From an uncultured Caulobacter sp. (lineage in GTDB: Bacteria > Pseudomonadota > Alphaproteobacteria > Caulobacterales > Caulobacteraceae): DNA of 64,000 nucleotides. Below, one piece after another: positions 51,891 to 59,687 of this stretch. The DNA lies in NCBI GenBank assembly GCA_913776195.1, contig CAJYMH010000027.1, positions 16,093 to 80,092 on the forward strand, written 5' to 3'. The translations under genes and the position numbers were made by a program. The number at the start of each line of letters is the position of its first letter. The stretch's first letter is position 1. The notes beneath the pieces are model-generated. The model saw only the letters and a program-made list of their open reading frames with translations, did not search any database and was not told the origin of the DNA.

Positions 51891-53206
51891 AGCGCGCCGC
51901 ATCGCTCGCCTTGGCGGCGTGCCTGCTCGCCTCCGCCGCCGGTACCACCCTCGCTCAGCCGCCCGTCGCCGCCTCGTCCTCCGCCCGCGTGACGCCGGCC
52001 CAGACCGCCGTCTTGCTCGCGGCGGTGAAGAAGGAGATTCGCGACCGTTATGTCTTCGCGGACCGTCGCGACGCCATGATCAAGGCGCTCGACGCCGGCC
52101 AGGCTTCCGGCCGCTACGCCGTGACAGACCCGTTCGAGCTCGCCTCGCGCATCGGCGCCGACCTGGAAAGCTCCAGCCGCGACAAGCATATGGCGCTGAG
52201 CTGGTCGCCGGCCCAGTACGCTGCGGCCACCGCCCCCGCCAACGGCCCCGCCGCGCCGGACAACGCCTTCTGGCGCACCCAGGCGATCCGCCGGAACAGC
52301 GGCCTGACCGAGCAGAAGATCCTGCCCGGGAACGTCCGCTACGTGAAACTGGCCGCCTTCCTGTGGGAGGATGACCTTTCCCCTATCGCCTATGATGGGG
52401 CCATGCGGTTTCTGGCCGGCGGCGACGCGGCGATCATCGACCTGCGCGGCAATGGCGGCGGCGATCCGGCGGCGGTGAACTACCTGACCAGCCACTTCCT
52501 GCCGGCGGACCAGTTGCTGGTGTCCTTCCATATGGGCGGCGACAAGCCGGACCTGTCGAAGACCGCGGCCCGGCCCGCCGGACGCATCACCACGCCGCTC
52601 TATGTTCTGATTGACGACGGTGTCGCCTCGGCCGGCGAGGAGTTCGCCTATCATGTGGAGCAGTTCAAGCTGGGTGAGCTGATCGGCCAGACCACTGCCG
52701 GCGCCGCCAACCGCAACGACGGCGTGCCCATCGCACCGGGCTTCATGCTCAGCATCTCGATCGGCCAGCCGGAGCATCCGGTCAGCAAGACCAACTGGGA
52801 AGGCGTCGGGGTCAAGCCGGCGGTCGAAACCGCGCCCGCAAAGGCGCTGGACGTCGCGCTGGTCCGCGCCCTGACCACGCTGGAGGCGGCCGCCCCGCCC
52901 ACCGACAAGGCGCGCTACGCCTGGGCCAGGACCGACGCCGCCGCCCGCGCGAAGCCTGTCTCCCTGGCCGCGCCAGCCGCCGCCTATGCCGGCAAGTTCG
53001 GTGCAGTTACGGTGGAATTAGCGGGCGACATCCTGACACTGCGCCTTCCGGAACGGCCTGCCGCGCGCCTCACCCCGCTGGGTCCGGACCTTTTCGCCAT
53101 CGGGGATGCGCCGCGCCGCGCCCGCTTCGTCCGTACAGGCGGCGCGGTCACGGGTTTGGAGCTGCTGCGCGAGAACGGCGAGGTTAAGGTCTATCCGAAA
53201 GGCTAG
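51887..53206 (+). CDS. Exported S41-family peptidase
   Basis: 439 aa, GTG start overlapping the MarR stop. Signal peptide VKRAASLALAACLLASAAGT ending LAQ. An N-terminal helical domain (VKKEIRDRYVFADRRDAMIK) is followed by the tail-specific-protease core: YVKLAAFLWEDD, AAIIDLRGNGGGDPAAVNYL, and the catalytic Ser in IDDGVASAGEEFAYHVEQFK. No PDZ domain is evident, as in IRBP-like S41 proteins. A C-terminal beta domain ends at VYPKG. Probably periplasmic, trimming peptides, and induced through MarR. Confidence 0.88.
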   Translation: MKRAASLALAACLLASAAGTTLAQPPVAASSSARVTPAQTAVLLAAVKKEIRDRYVFADRRDAMIKALDAGQASGRYAVTDPFELASRIGADLESSSRDKHMALSWSPAQYAAATAPANGPAAPDNAFWRTQAIRRNSGLTEQKILPGNVRYVKLAAFLWEDDLSPIAYDGAMRFLAGGDAAIIDLRGNGGGDPAAVNYLTSHFLPADQLLVSFHMGGDKPDLSKTAARPAGRITTPLYVLIDDGVASAGEEFAYHVEQFKLGELIGQTTAGAANRNDGVPIAPGFMLSISIGQPEHPVSKTNWEGVGVKPAVETAPAKALDVALVRALTTLEAAAPPTDKARYAWARTDAAARAKPVSLAAPAAAYAGKFGAVTVELAGDILTLRLPERPAARLTPLGPDLFAIGDAPRRARFVRTGGAVTGLELLRENGEVKVYPKG

Positions 53207-53253
53207 GCCGCTTGCCACCGGACGGCTTTTGCCCTAGAGACACCGCCTTTCCG

Positions 53254-53289
53254 GAACCGCCTGGCCATTTTGGCATGCCATGGCGGTTC
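53254..53289 (+). promoter_or_regulatory. Leader hairpin upstream of rpmI-rplT
   Basis: GAACCGCCTGGC (53254-53265) pairs with GCCATGGCGGTTC (53277-53289) with one bulged T and an 11-base loop. It ends 41 bases before the rpmI ATG. GTCATGCTTTT follows, so it could terminate the S41 transcript, or be a leader structure bound by L20, which autoregulates this operon in other bacteria. Confidence 0.5.
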
Positions 53290-53329
53290 GTCATGCTTTT
53301 AGAGGACGGCGCTTCGGCGTCGACGCGAA

Positions 53330-53530
53330 ATGCCTAAGTTGAAGACCAAGTCGGGCGCTAAAAAGCGCTTCAAACTGACGGCCACGGGCAAGCTCAAGGC
53401 GGGTGTCGCCGGCAAGCGCCACCGTCTGATCAGCCACAACGGCAAGTACATCCGCCAGCAGCGCGGCACGAAGGTCATGAGCGAAGCGGACGCCCGCATC
53501 ATCAAGACCTACCTGCCCTACGGCCTGTAA
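53330..53530 (+). CDS. rpmI: 50S ribosomal protein L35
   Basis: 66 aa basic protein of the large subunit. [40 protein letters not shown] and the end KTYLPYGL match L35 across the full length. Followed 15 bases later by rplT with a GAGGAG ribosome site between them. Confidence 0.98.
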   Translation: MPKLKTKSGAKKRFKLTATGKLKAGVAGKRHRLISHNGKYIRQQRGTKVMSEADARIIKTYLPYGL

Positions 53531-53545
53531 GAGGAGCGCTGAACA

Positions 53546-53902
53546 ATGGCTCGCGTTAAACGGGGCGTCGTCGCCCACGCCAAGCACAAGAAGGTTCTGG
53601 AGCAGGCCAAAGGTTTCTATGGCCGCCGCAAGAACACCATCCGCGCCGCCAAGGCCGCGGTGGACAAGGCCGGTCAGTACGCCTACCGCGACCGCAAGGT
53701 CCGCAAGCGTAACTTCCGCTCGCTCTGGATCCAGCGCATCAACGCCGCTGCGCGTCTGGAAGGCTTCACCTACTCGCAGTTCATCCACGGCCTGGACAAG
53801 TCCGGCATCGAGATCGACCGCAAGGTCCTGGCCGACATCGCCGGTCAAGACGCGGCTGCGTTTAAGGCCATCGCCGACAAGGTTCGCGCCGCGCTGGCTT
53901 AA
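53546..53902 (+). CDS. rplT: 50S ribosomal protein L20
   Basis: 118 aa rRNA-binding assembly protein. Starts [20 protein letters not shown], with [59 protein letters not shown] and [12 protein letters not shown] typical of L20. Encoded with rpmI and closed by a terminator. In other bacteria L20 represses its own operon. Confidence 0.98.
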   Translation: MARVKRGVVAHAKHKKVLEQAKGFYGRRKNTIRAAKAAVDKAGQYAYRDRKVRKRNFRSLWIQRINAAARLEGFTYSQFIHGLDKSGIEIDRKVLADIAGQDAAAFKAIADKVRAALA

Positions 53903-53931
53903 GGTCTTGGGGCTGTAGTCCCTCGAGTTTG

Positions 53932-53964
53932 AAAAGCCCTCCGGTGCGAACCGGGGGGCTTTTT
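53932..53964 (+). terminator. Terminator of rpmI-rplT
   Basis: An AAAAGCCCTCCGGT/ACCGGGGGGCTTTT stem (one G-U pair) with loop GCGA and T-run TTTTT, 30 bases after the rplT stop. Confidence 0.93.
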
Positions 53965-53978
53965 GCTGTCCAAAAACT

Positions 53979-54066
53979 CCGCTCACCCCGGCGAAAGCCG
54001 GGGCCCAGGTGAAATCCTGCTGGCGCTCAGGATGAATCTGGTTTCCGGCCTTCGCCGGGATGAGCG
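53979..54066. repeat. Intergenic palindromic repeat, family B
   Basis: Arms CCGCTCACCCCGGCGAAAGC and GGCCTTCGCCGGGATGAGCG flank a centre containing GTGAAATCCTGCTGGCGCTC. It lies between the rplT terminator and pheS, and is closest to the 37386 copy. Confidence 0.8.
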
Positions 54067-54131
54067 GCGGGAGAGGTTCCGCCCCGTCTCCGAATGCTCT
54101 AGACCACAACCGCCCGCAGCCTGATGTACAA

Positions 54132-55205
54132 ATGACCGATCTCGCCACGCTCGAAGCTGAAATCACCGCCCAGATCGCCGCCGCCGGCGACGTCGCCGCC
54201 ATCGAGGCGGTCCGCGTCTCGGCCCTCGGCAAGTCGGGCTCCGTCTCCGCCCTCCTCAAGACCCTCGGCTCCATGAGCCCCGAGGAGCGCAAGGAGCGCG
54301 GCGCCCAGATCAACACCGTGCGCGACCGGGTGCAGACCGCCCTGACCGAGCGCAAGGCGTATCTGGAGGCCGCCGAGCTTAACGCACGCCTGGCGTCGGA
54401 GACCCTCGACCTCACCCTGCCGGCGCCCTACCGCCGCAAGGGTTCGGTGCATCCGACCATGCAGACCATGGACGAGATGATCTCCATCTTCGCCGAGATG
54501 GGCTTCGCAGTGGCCGAAGGCCCCGACATCGAGGACGACTTCCACAACTTCACCGCCCTGAACTTCCCCGAGAAGCACCCTGCGCGTGAGATGCACGACA
54601 CCTTCTTCTTCAACCCGAAGGAAAGTGGCGAGCGCATGCTGCTGCGCACGCACACCAGCCCCGTGCAGGTGCGCACCATGCTGAACCAGAAGCCGCCGAT
54701 CCGGATCATCGCCCCAGGCCGCACCTATCGCTGCGACAGCGACGCGACCCACACCCCGATGTTCCATCAGGTCGAGGGCCTGGTGATCGACAAGGCCATC
54801 CACATGGGCCACCTGAAGTGGACCCTGGAGACCTTCCTGGCCCGCTTCTTCGAGACGGACGCCGTCACCACGCGCTTCCGGCCGCACCACTTCCCGTTCA
54901 CCGAGCCCAGCGCCGAGACCGACGTCGGCTGCGACCGTTCGGGCGGCGAGATCAAGATCGGCACGGGCAGCGACTGGCTGGAGATCCTGGGCTGCGGGAT
55001 GGTCCATCCCAACGTGCTCAAGGCCTGCGGCATCGACCCGGACGAGTATCAGGGCTTCGCCTTTGGCATGGGCGTCGATCGCCTGGGAATGCTGAAATAC
55101 GGCATGCCCGACCTGCGCGACATGTTCGCTTCCGACAGCCGTTGGCTGGGCCACTACGGTTTCAGCGCCTTCGCCGCGCCGAACCTGGCCTCGGGCCTCA
55201 GCTGA
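54132..55205 (+). CDS. pheS: Phenylalanine-tRNA ligase alpha subunit
   Basis: 357 aa class II aminoacyl-tRNA synthetase subunit. The N-terminal coiled coil ([20 protein letters not shown]) is followed by the catalytic core: [80 protein letters not shown] and the motif 3 region [17 protein letters not shown]. Start at the ATG giving the conserved N terminus; a 24-residue upstream extension runs into the repeat. Overlaps the cupin gene by TGATG. Confidence 0.97.
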   Translation: MTDLATLEAEITAQIAAAGDVAAIEAVRVSALGKSGSVSALLKTLGSMSPEERKERGAQINTVRDRVQTALTERKAYLEAAELNARLASETLDLTLPAPYRRKGSVHPTMQTMDEMISIFAEMGFAVAEGPDIEDDFHNFTALNFPEKHPAREMHDTFFFNPKESGERMLLRTHTSPVQVRTMLNQKPPIRIIAPGRTYRCDSDATHTPMFHQVEGLVIDKAIHMGHLKWTLETFLARFFETDAVTTRFRPHHFPFTEPSAETDVGCDRSGGEIKIGTGSDWLEILGCGMVHPNVLKACGIDPDEYQGFAFGMGVDRLGMLKYGMPDLRDMFASDSRWLGHYGFSAFAAPNLASGLS

Positions 55206-55537
55206 TGAAGCTGCCCGACAGCCCCTTCACGGCGGTGGACTGGTCGGCGATCGAGCCCGCCGTCCATCCTGGAGACACCGGGACGGCGACCTGGCGCACG
55301 ATCAATGTCGGCGACATGCGCATTCGCCGTGTGGACTATTCGCCCGGCTATTTCGCCGATCACTGGTGCGACCGCGGCCATGTGATCTTCGTGCTGGAAG
55401 GCGAACTGGTCAGCGAGCTCAAGGATGGCCGCAAGACCACCCTCACCGCCGGCATGAGCTATCACGTCTCCGATTTCGGCGACCCCGCACACCGCTCGTC
55501 GACCTCGGTCGGCGCCAAGCTGTTCATTGTAGACTGA
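55205..55537 (+). CDS. DHCW-motif cupin protein
   Basis: 110 aa single-domain cupin. The DHWC motif is at 52-55 (SPGYFADHWCDRGHVIFVLE), followed by GELVSELKDGRKTTLTAGMS and HVSDFGDPAHRSSTSVGAKL. This is the DHCW cupin family, function unknown, possibly metal-binding through the His and Cys residues. Unusually it sits between pheS and pheT and is coupled to pheS by TGATG; pheT begins 3 bases after its stop. Confidence 0.9.
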   Translation: MKLPDSPFTAVDWSAIEPAVHPGDTGTATWRTINVGDMRIRRVDYSPGYFADHWCDRGHVIFVLEGELVSELKDGRKTTLTAGMSYHVSDFGDPAHRSSTSVGAKLFIVD

Positions 55538-55540
55538 CCG

Positions 55541-57967
55541 ATGAAATTCACGCTCTCCTGGCTCAAGGACCACCTCCAGACCGACGCGACGATCAGCCAG
55601 GTCGTCGACGCCATGACCATGGCCGGTCTCGAGGTCGAACACGTCACCGACCCCGCGACCAAGCTCGCCCCCTTCACGGTCGCCAAGATCGTCGAGGCGG
55701 TTCAGCACCCCAACGCCGACCGCCTGCGCGTCTGCCAGGTCGATACCGTCGATGGCCGGAAAGAGATCGTCTGCGGCGCGCCGAACGCCCGCGCGGGCCT
55801 GACCACCATCTACGCCCCCATCGGCGCCTATGTGCCGGGCCTGGGCGTCACCTTGGTCGAGAAGCCGGTTCGCGGCGTCGTCTCCAACGGCATGCTCTGC
55901 TCGGCGTCCGAGCTTGAAGCCGCAGGCGATAGCGATGGCATCATGGAGCTGCCCGACAGCCTGGCCGTCGGCACGCCCGCCGTGGACGCCCTGGGCCTGG
56001 AAGGCGTTATCGATTTCGAGGTCACCCCGAACCGCCCCGACTGGCTGGGCGTCAACGGCATCGCCCGCGACCTGTCCGCCGCCGGCCTGGGCACGTTCAT
56101 CGACCGCAAGGTCGAGCCGGTCGCCGGCAAATTCCCCTGCCCGATCAAGGTCAAGGTGGACGGCGACGCCTGCCACATCTTCGCCGGCCGCCTGATCAAG
56201 GGTGTCAAGAACGGCCCGTCGCCCAAGTGGCTGGCGGACCGCCTGACGACCATCGGCCTGCGCTCGATCAACATCCTGGTCGATATCACCAACCTGATCA
56301 CCTATGATCGCGCCCGGCCGCTGCACGTCTATGACGCCGACAAGCTTGTCGGCGACGTGATCGAGGCGCGTCTGGGCAAGACCCCGGCCCAGCCCGGCGG
56401 CGCGCACGAGCCCTCGCCGCAGAAGCATGCCGACGAGCAGCTGATCGCCCTGGACGGCAAGACCTACGACCTGTCGTCGGAAATGTCGGTCATCGCTGAC
56501 GCCGGCGGCGAACGTCCGATCGGCATCGGCGGCGTCATGGGCGGGGAGTCCACCGGCTGCTCGGACGAGACGGTCAACGTCTTCGTCGAGGCCGCGTGGT
56601 TCGATCCGATCCGCACCGCCCAGACCGGCCGCACCACCGGGATCAGCTCCGACGCCCAGTACCGCTTCGCCCGTGGCGTGGACCCGGAAAGCTGCGCCGA
56701 CGGCGTCGAACTGGCCACCCAGCTGATCCTTGAGCTCTGCGGCGGCGAGCCGTCGGACCTGACTGTCGCCGGCAAGGCTCCGGCCGCCCCGGCCCCGGTC
56801 GATTTCGACCCCGCCTACGTGCAGAAGCTGTCGGGTCTGTCGGTCACCGCCGACAAGACCAACGCCATCCTCACCGCCCTCGGCTTCAAGGTCGAAGGCG
56901 GCAAGGTCACGCCTCCGTCCTGGCGGCGCGACGTCCACGGCAAGGCCGATCTGGTCGAGGAAGTGGCCCGCATCGCCGGCTTCGACAGCCTGCCCTCCAC
57001 GCCCCTGCCGGAAGTCGCTCGCGCCGTTGGCGGCGTCCTGACGCCCAAGCAGGCCCGCGCCCGCCTGGCTCGCCGCGCCTTGGCGGCCGCCGGCTATCAG
57101 GAAGCGGTCACCTGGTCGTTCACGTCCAAGGCCACGGCTGAACTGTTCGGCGGCGGTCAGGCCGACCTGCTGCTCGCCAACCCCATCGCGGCCGAGCTCG
57201 ACTGCATGCGCCCGTCGATCCTGCCCAACCTGATCGAGGCCGCCGGCCGCAACGCCCGCCAGGGTTTCCCGGACGTCGCTCTGTTCGAGGTCGGTCCCGT
57301 GTTCCACAGCGACCGTCCCGACGGTCAGCGCACCGCCGTGACCGCCATCCTGGCGCCCCACGCTCCGCGCGGCTGGGAAAAGCGTCCGGCTGACGACCTC
57401 TACTCGGTTAAGGCCGACCTGATCGCCCTACTGGAGGAGATGGGCGCGCCCGTCGCCTCCCTGCAGACCGCCCAGGGTTCGGCCGGCGCCTGGTGGCATC
57501 CGGGCCGCTCGGCTCGCCTGCAGCTCGGCCCCAAGGCCGTCCTGGCAGAGTTCGGGGAGATTCACCCCGGCGTGCTCAAGGCCCTCGACGTGGCCGGCCC
57601 CGTCTACGCCTTTGAGATCTGGCTGGAAGCCGTGCCGGAGCCGAAGAAGAAGGCCCTGAAGACCAAGCCCGCCTTCACCGGCTCGGCCCTCATGCCCCTG
57701 AAGCGCGACTTCGCCTTCGTGGTCGAGGCCGCCAAGTCGGCTGGCGATCTGGTCAAGGCGGCGCTGAGCGCCGACAAGGCCCTGGTCACGGCCGCGCGGG
57801 TCTTCGACGTCTATCAGGGCCCGGGCGTGGCCGACGGCTTCAAGTCCGTCGCCCTGGAAGTCACCATCCAGCCTGTCGACCACACCCTCGCCGACGCCGA
57901 GATCGAAGCGCTCAGCGCCAAGATCGTGGCTGGCGCGGAAAAGGCCGGGGCGAAGCTGCGGGGGTAA
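55541..57967 (+). CDS. pheT: Phenylalanine-tRNA ligase beta subunit
   Basis: 808 aa. An N-terminal tRNA-binding EMAP/OB domain ([40 protein letters not shown]) is followed by the B3/B4 editing domain ([40 protein letters not shown]), B5 ([40 protein letters not shown]), a catalytic-like domain, and a C-terminal ferredoxin-like anticodon-binding domain ([20 protein letters not shown]). Full length for the family. Confidence 0.97.
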   Translation: MKFTLSWLKDHLQTDATISQVVDAMTMAGLEVEHVTDPATKLAPFTVAKIVEAVQHPNADRLRVCQVDTVDGRKEIVCGAPNARAGLTTIYAPIGAYVPGLGVTLVEKPVRGVVSNGMLCSASELEAAGDSDGIMELPDSLAVGTPAVDALGLEGVIDFEVTPNRPDWLGVNGIARDLSAAGLGTFIDRKVEPVAGKFPCPIKVKVDGDACHIFAGRLIKGVKNGPSPKWLADRLTTIGLRSINILVDITNLITYDRARPLHVYDADKLVGDVIEARLGKTPAQPGGAHEPSPQKHADEQLIALDGKTYDLSSEMSVIADAGGERPIGIGGVMGGESTGCSDETVNVFVEAAWFDPIRTAQTGRTTGISSDAQYRFARGVDPESCADGVELATQLILELCGGEPSDLTVAGKAPAAPAPVDFDPAYVQKLSGLSVTADKTNAILTALGFKVEGGKVTPPSWRRDVHGKADLVEEVARIAGFDSLPSTPLPEVARAVGGVLTPKQARARLARRALAAAGYQEAVTWSFTSKATAELFGGGQADLLLANPIAAELDCMRPSILPNLIEAAGRNARQGFPDVALFEVGPVFHSDRPDGQRTAVTAILAPHAPRGWEKRPADDLYSVKADLIALLEEMGAPVASLQTAQGSAGAWWHPGRSARLQLGPKAVLAEFGEIHPGVLKALDVAGPVYAFEIWLEAVPEPKKKALKTKPAFTGSALMPLKRDFAFVVEAAKSAGDLVKAALSADKALVTAARVFDVYQGPGVADGFKSVALEVTIQPVDHTLADAEIEALSAKIVAGAEKAGAKLRG

Positions 57968-57968
57968 C

Positions 57969-57999
57969 TTCTCCTGCCCCGCATATCGGGGGAGGAGAA
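57969..57999. repeat. Short palindrome, family C repeat arm
   Basis: TTCTCCTGCCCCG and CGGGGGAGGAGAA pair with one G-G mismatch around CATAT, directly after the pheT stop. It resembles the outer arms of the larger repeat at 61494-61652. No T-tract, so a terminator role is doubtful. Confidence 0.5.
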
Positions 58000-58141
58000 G
58001 GAACCTTGCCTCCCCTCAACACTCACGTTAAGCCTGCCCTCGCACACGGGAGCTGACGCCGAAATGCATCCGCGTTTCGACATCGCCGCGATGAACGCCA
58101 CGAGCCGCATGGCCTCGTGCGTTTCGCCGTGCGCCGCGCTC
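58000..58141 (+). other. Upstream part of the attenuator leader region, no separate gene
   Basis: With the flanking entries this accounts for the 347 bases between pheT and the first ACT-type gene. It should hold the promoter, but no clear -35/-10 pair could be picked out. A longer in-frame start for the leader peptide exists at 58064 (MHPRFDIAAMNATSRMAS). Confidence 0.4.
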
Positions 58142-58207
58142 ATGACCGCCACCATTAAAATTATGACCGTCTCCACTCGGACGGGGCGTCGGCGCGCGAC
58201 CACTTAA
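58142..58207 (+). CDS. Thr/Ile-rich leader peptide of an attenuator
   Basis: 21 aa, MTATIKIMTVSTRTGRRRAT-T, with 7 Thr, 2 Ile and 1 Val codons. Ten of its first 14 codons are Thr, Ile, Val or Met. Its codons overlap the antiterminator strand at 58178-58186, and the stop precedes the terminator by ~33 bases. This geometry is that of amino-acid-biosynthesis attenuators, where ribosome stalling at the scarce amino acid prevents termination. Confidence 0.65.
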   Translation: MTATIKIMTVSTRTGRRRATT

Positions 58208-58270
58208 AATCGCCGACAAAGATCGCAGGATCTTCCAAAGCCCCGCTCCGGAAACGGACGCGGGGTTTTT
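58167..58270 (+). promoter_or_regulatory. Transcription attenuator with alternative hairpins
   Basis: Four segments are visible. Segment 1 CCGTC (58167-58171) can pair with GACGG (58180-58184). Segment 2 CGGACGGGG (58178-58186) can pair with segment 3 CCCCGCTCCG (58241-58250), C246 bulged, to form an antiterminator. Segment 3 pairs with segment 4 CGGACGCGGGG (58255-58265) around GAAA to form a terminator followed by TTTTT. Segment 2 is thus a near copy of segment 4. A further stem GTCGGCG/CGCCGAC (58188-58194, 58211-58217) may act as a pause hairpin. Confidence 0.75.
58240..58270 (+). terminator. Attenuator terminator
   Basis: Stem CCCCGCTCCG/CGGACGCGGGG with one bulged C and a GAAA loop, then TTTTTG. 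It lies 45 bases before the ACT gene start, so it must be read through for expression. Confidence 0.85.
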
Positions 58271-58314
58271 GTCGTGCGGTCTTCGTCGGTCCAAACTCAA
58301 AGGACCAGAACGAA

Positions 58315-58617
58315 ATGTCTTCGCTACCCAACACCTTCCCTCTGCCCGACGCGTCGCCCCAGCGATCCGTCGTTCACCTGCTGCTCGTCGCCGCGGCCAA
58401 CGCCCAGGCGGCGCTTGAGGCCGTGCGCACTGGCCTGGACCTGTCCGGCGGCGAGCTGGCCGGTCTCACGCTGAAGCCGCGCGGCGAGATCGTCGAAGCC
58501 TCCCTCAGCGTGCGCTCGCTCAGCGATGACGCCGCCGTGCGCCTGACCGCCAACCTCGCCAGCCGTCCGGGCGTCAGCTCGGCCCGCGTCGAGCACCTGT
58601 GGGGGAAAGCCTCGTGA
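58315..58617 (+). CDS. ACT-like small protein, IlvM-type regulatory subunit candidate
   Basis: 100 aa. After a Pro-rich N terminus, the sequence SVVHLLLVAAANAQAALEAV, TGLDLSGGELAGLTLKPRGE, IVEASLSVRSLSDDAAVRLT and ANLASRPGVSSARVEHLW follows the beta-alpha-beta-beta-alpha-beta plan of ACT domains, and resembles IlvM-like small subunits of acetohydroxyacid synthase. No catalytic large subunit is adjacent. Expression lies behind a Thr/Ile-type attenuator, which supports an amino-acid-biosynthesis role. Overlaps the next gene by GTGA. Confidence 0.65.
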   Translation: MSSLPNTFPLPDASPQRSVVHLLLVAAANAQAALEAVRTGLDLSGGELAGLTLKPRGEIVEASLSVRSLSDDAAVRLTANLASRPGVSSARVEHLWGKAS

Positions 58618-58868
58618 AACCGGACGCCGACAAACGCCGCCTGTTCATGGTCAGCGCCGCCGACACCACCGACGCCCTGATCCGCGTCCTAAACGTCGTG
58701 GCCGTGCAGCAGGCGCGGCTGCGGCGGGTGGAGGCCGCCCAGACCGCCGACGGCCTGACCATTTCGCTGGAGACGGATGACGAGGGCGACGACCGCGCCG
58801 ACCTGCTGGCCAGCCGCCTGGGCGCCTGCCTGGCCGTGCGCGGGGTCGGCTTCGGCTGGCGAATGTGA
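58614..58868 (+). CDS. Second ACT-like small protein, IlvM-type
   Basis: 84 aa, GTG start overlapping the previous stop (GTGA). The pattern LFMVSAADTTDALIRVLNVV, QQARLRRVEAAQTADGLTIS, LETDDE and DLLASRLGACLAVRGVGFGW again fits one ACT domain, close in length and layout to E. coli IlvM. Two adjacent half-size ACT proteins could assemble into a split regulatory subunit. The assignment rests on pattern only. Confidence 0.65.
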   Translation: MKPDADKRRLFMVSAADTTDALIRVLNVVAVQQARLRRVEAAQTADGLTISLETDDEGDDRADLLASRLGACLAVRGVGFGWRM

Positions 58869-58887
58869 AGCTTCGCCAGCCCCTTGC

Positions 58888-59490
58888 TTAGAACGGAATG
58901 ATGTTCCGCTGACGGCTGTAGGCCAGGTAGCCCACGTTCGCCCCCAGGCGCAGGCCGATGCCCGCGCGGATGGGGGCCAGGGTGATGTCGTCAGCGCGCT
59001 GGTAGTTCACGCCCAGGCCGCCGATCAGATAGGCCGAGCCTTCCACGCCGGGGAACCGGCGGAAGATCGCGTCCGGGAATTGCAGGTTGTAGCACAGGGT
59101 GAAGACCCGGCTGCCGTTGCCGCCGATGTCCCAGCCGATGGACGGCCCCTGCCAGAAGACCTCCTGGGTCGGACGGCCCTTCATATAGACCAGACCCCTG
59201 CCGTAGCGCGCGCCGATGGTGAAGGCGGCCGAGGCTTCCTCCCCCGCAATATAGGCCGTGGGCCGGCCATTATCGGCGAAGATCTTCTCCACCGCCCCGC
59301 CCAGGGCCTCGGCGGTGACGCCCAGGAAGTCCGAACCCTTCTGAACGATCTCGTCCATGGTGTAGGTGTCCGCGCGCTGGGCACCGTCCTCGTTGAAGCC
59401 GCCCTGCGGCTGCTGCTGCGGCTGCGCGGTGGCGCAGCCGGTCGTGGCGAACGTGGCGAGGCCGGAGGCGATGAGAGCGCGGCGGTCCAT
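58888..59490 (-). CDS. eipA: Envelope integrity protein EipA (DUF1134)
   Basis: 200 aa. The N terminus MDRRALIASGLATFATTGC is a signal with paired arginines and a lipobox-like Cys. The DUF1134 domain covers the rest: TYTMDEIVQKGSDFLGVTAE, AFTIGARYGRGLVYMKGRPT, VFWQGPSIGWDIGGNGSRVF, GSAYLIGGLGVNYQRADDIT, LAPIRAGIGLRLGANVGYLA. In Brucella this small beta-barrel protein is periplasmic, supports envelope integrity and is CtrA-activated. A perfect CtrA site lies upstream here. Confidence 0.9.
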   Translation of the reverse strand: MDRRALIASGLATFATTGCATAQPQQQPQGGFNEDGAQRADTYTMDEIVQKGSDFLGVTAEALGGAVEKIFADNGRPTAYIAGEEASAAFTIGARYGRGLVYMKGRPTQEVFWQGPSIGWDIGGNGSRVFTLCYNLQFPDAIFRRFPGVEGSAYLIGGLGVNYQRADDITLAPIRAGIGLRLGANVGYLAYSRQRNIIPF

Positions 59491-59560
59491 GGGCGGGCCT
59501 TTCGAATCAGGAGCTTGGCCGAAAGTGGCTGACCATTTCGTCGGGTTTGCGGCGGCAAGC

Positions 59561-59575
59561 TTAACGAGGGGTTAA
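59561..59575. promoter_or_regulatory. CtrA-binding site between eipA and lepA
   Basis: TTAA-CGAGGGG-TTAA is an exact match to the full CtrA consensus TTAA-N7-TTAA. It lies 71 bases upstream of the eipA start (- strand) and 113 bases upstream of lepA. Confidence 0.8.
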
Positions 59576-59687
59576 GCGCCTATCCCATGGTCAAGCTGAC
59601 ATATCCCTGACGCCAGACCCTGCGCCGCACCGTTCGCGGACCGGGGGGATGATGCATAAGCCCGCGAATATGCTAGAGGCAGCCACC

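Noticed and set aside
55154-57361. 735-residue open frame opposite pheT
   Set aside because: Same artefact. PheT is unambiguous on the + strand.
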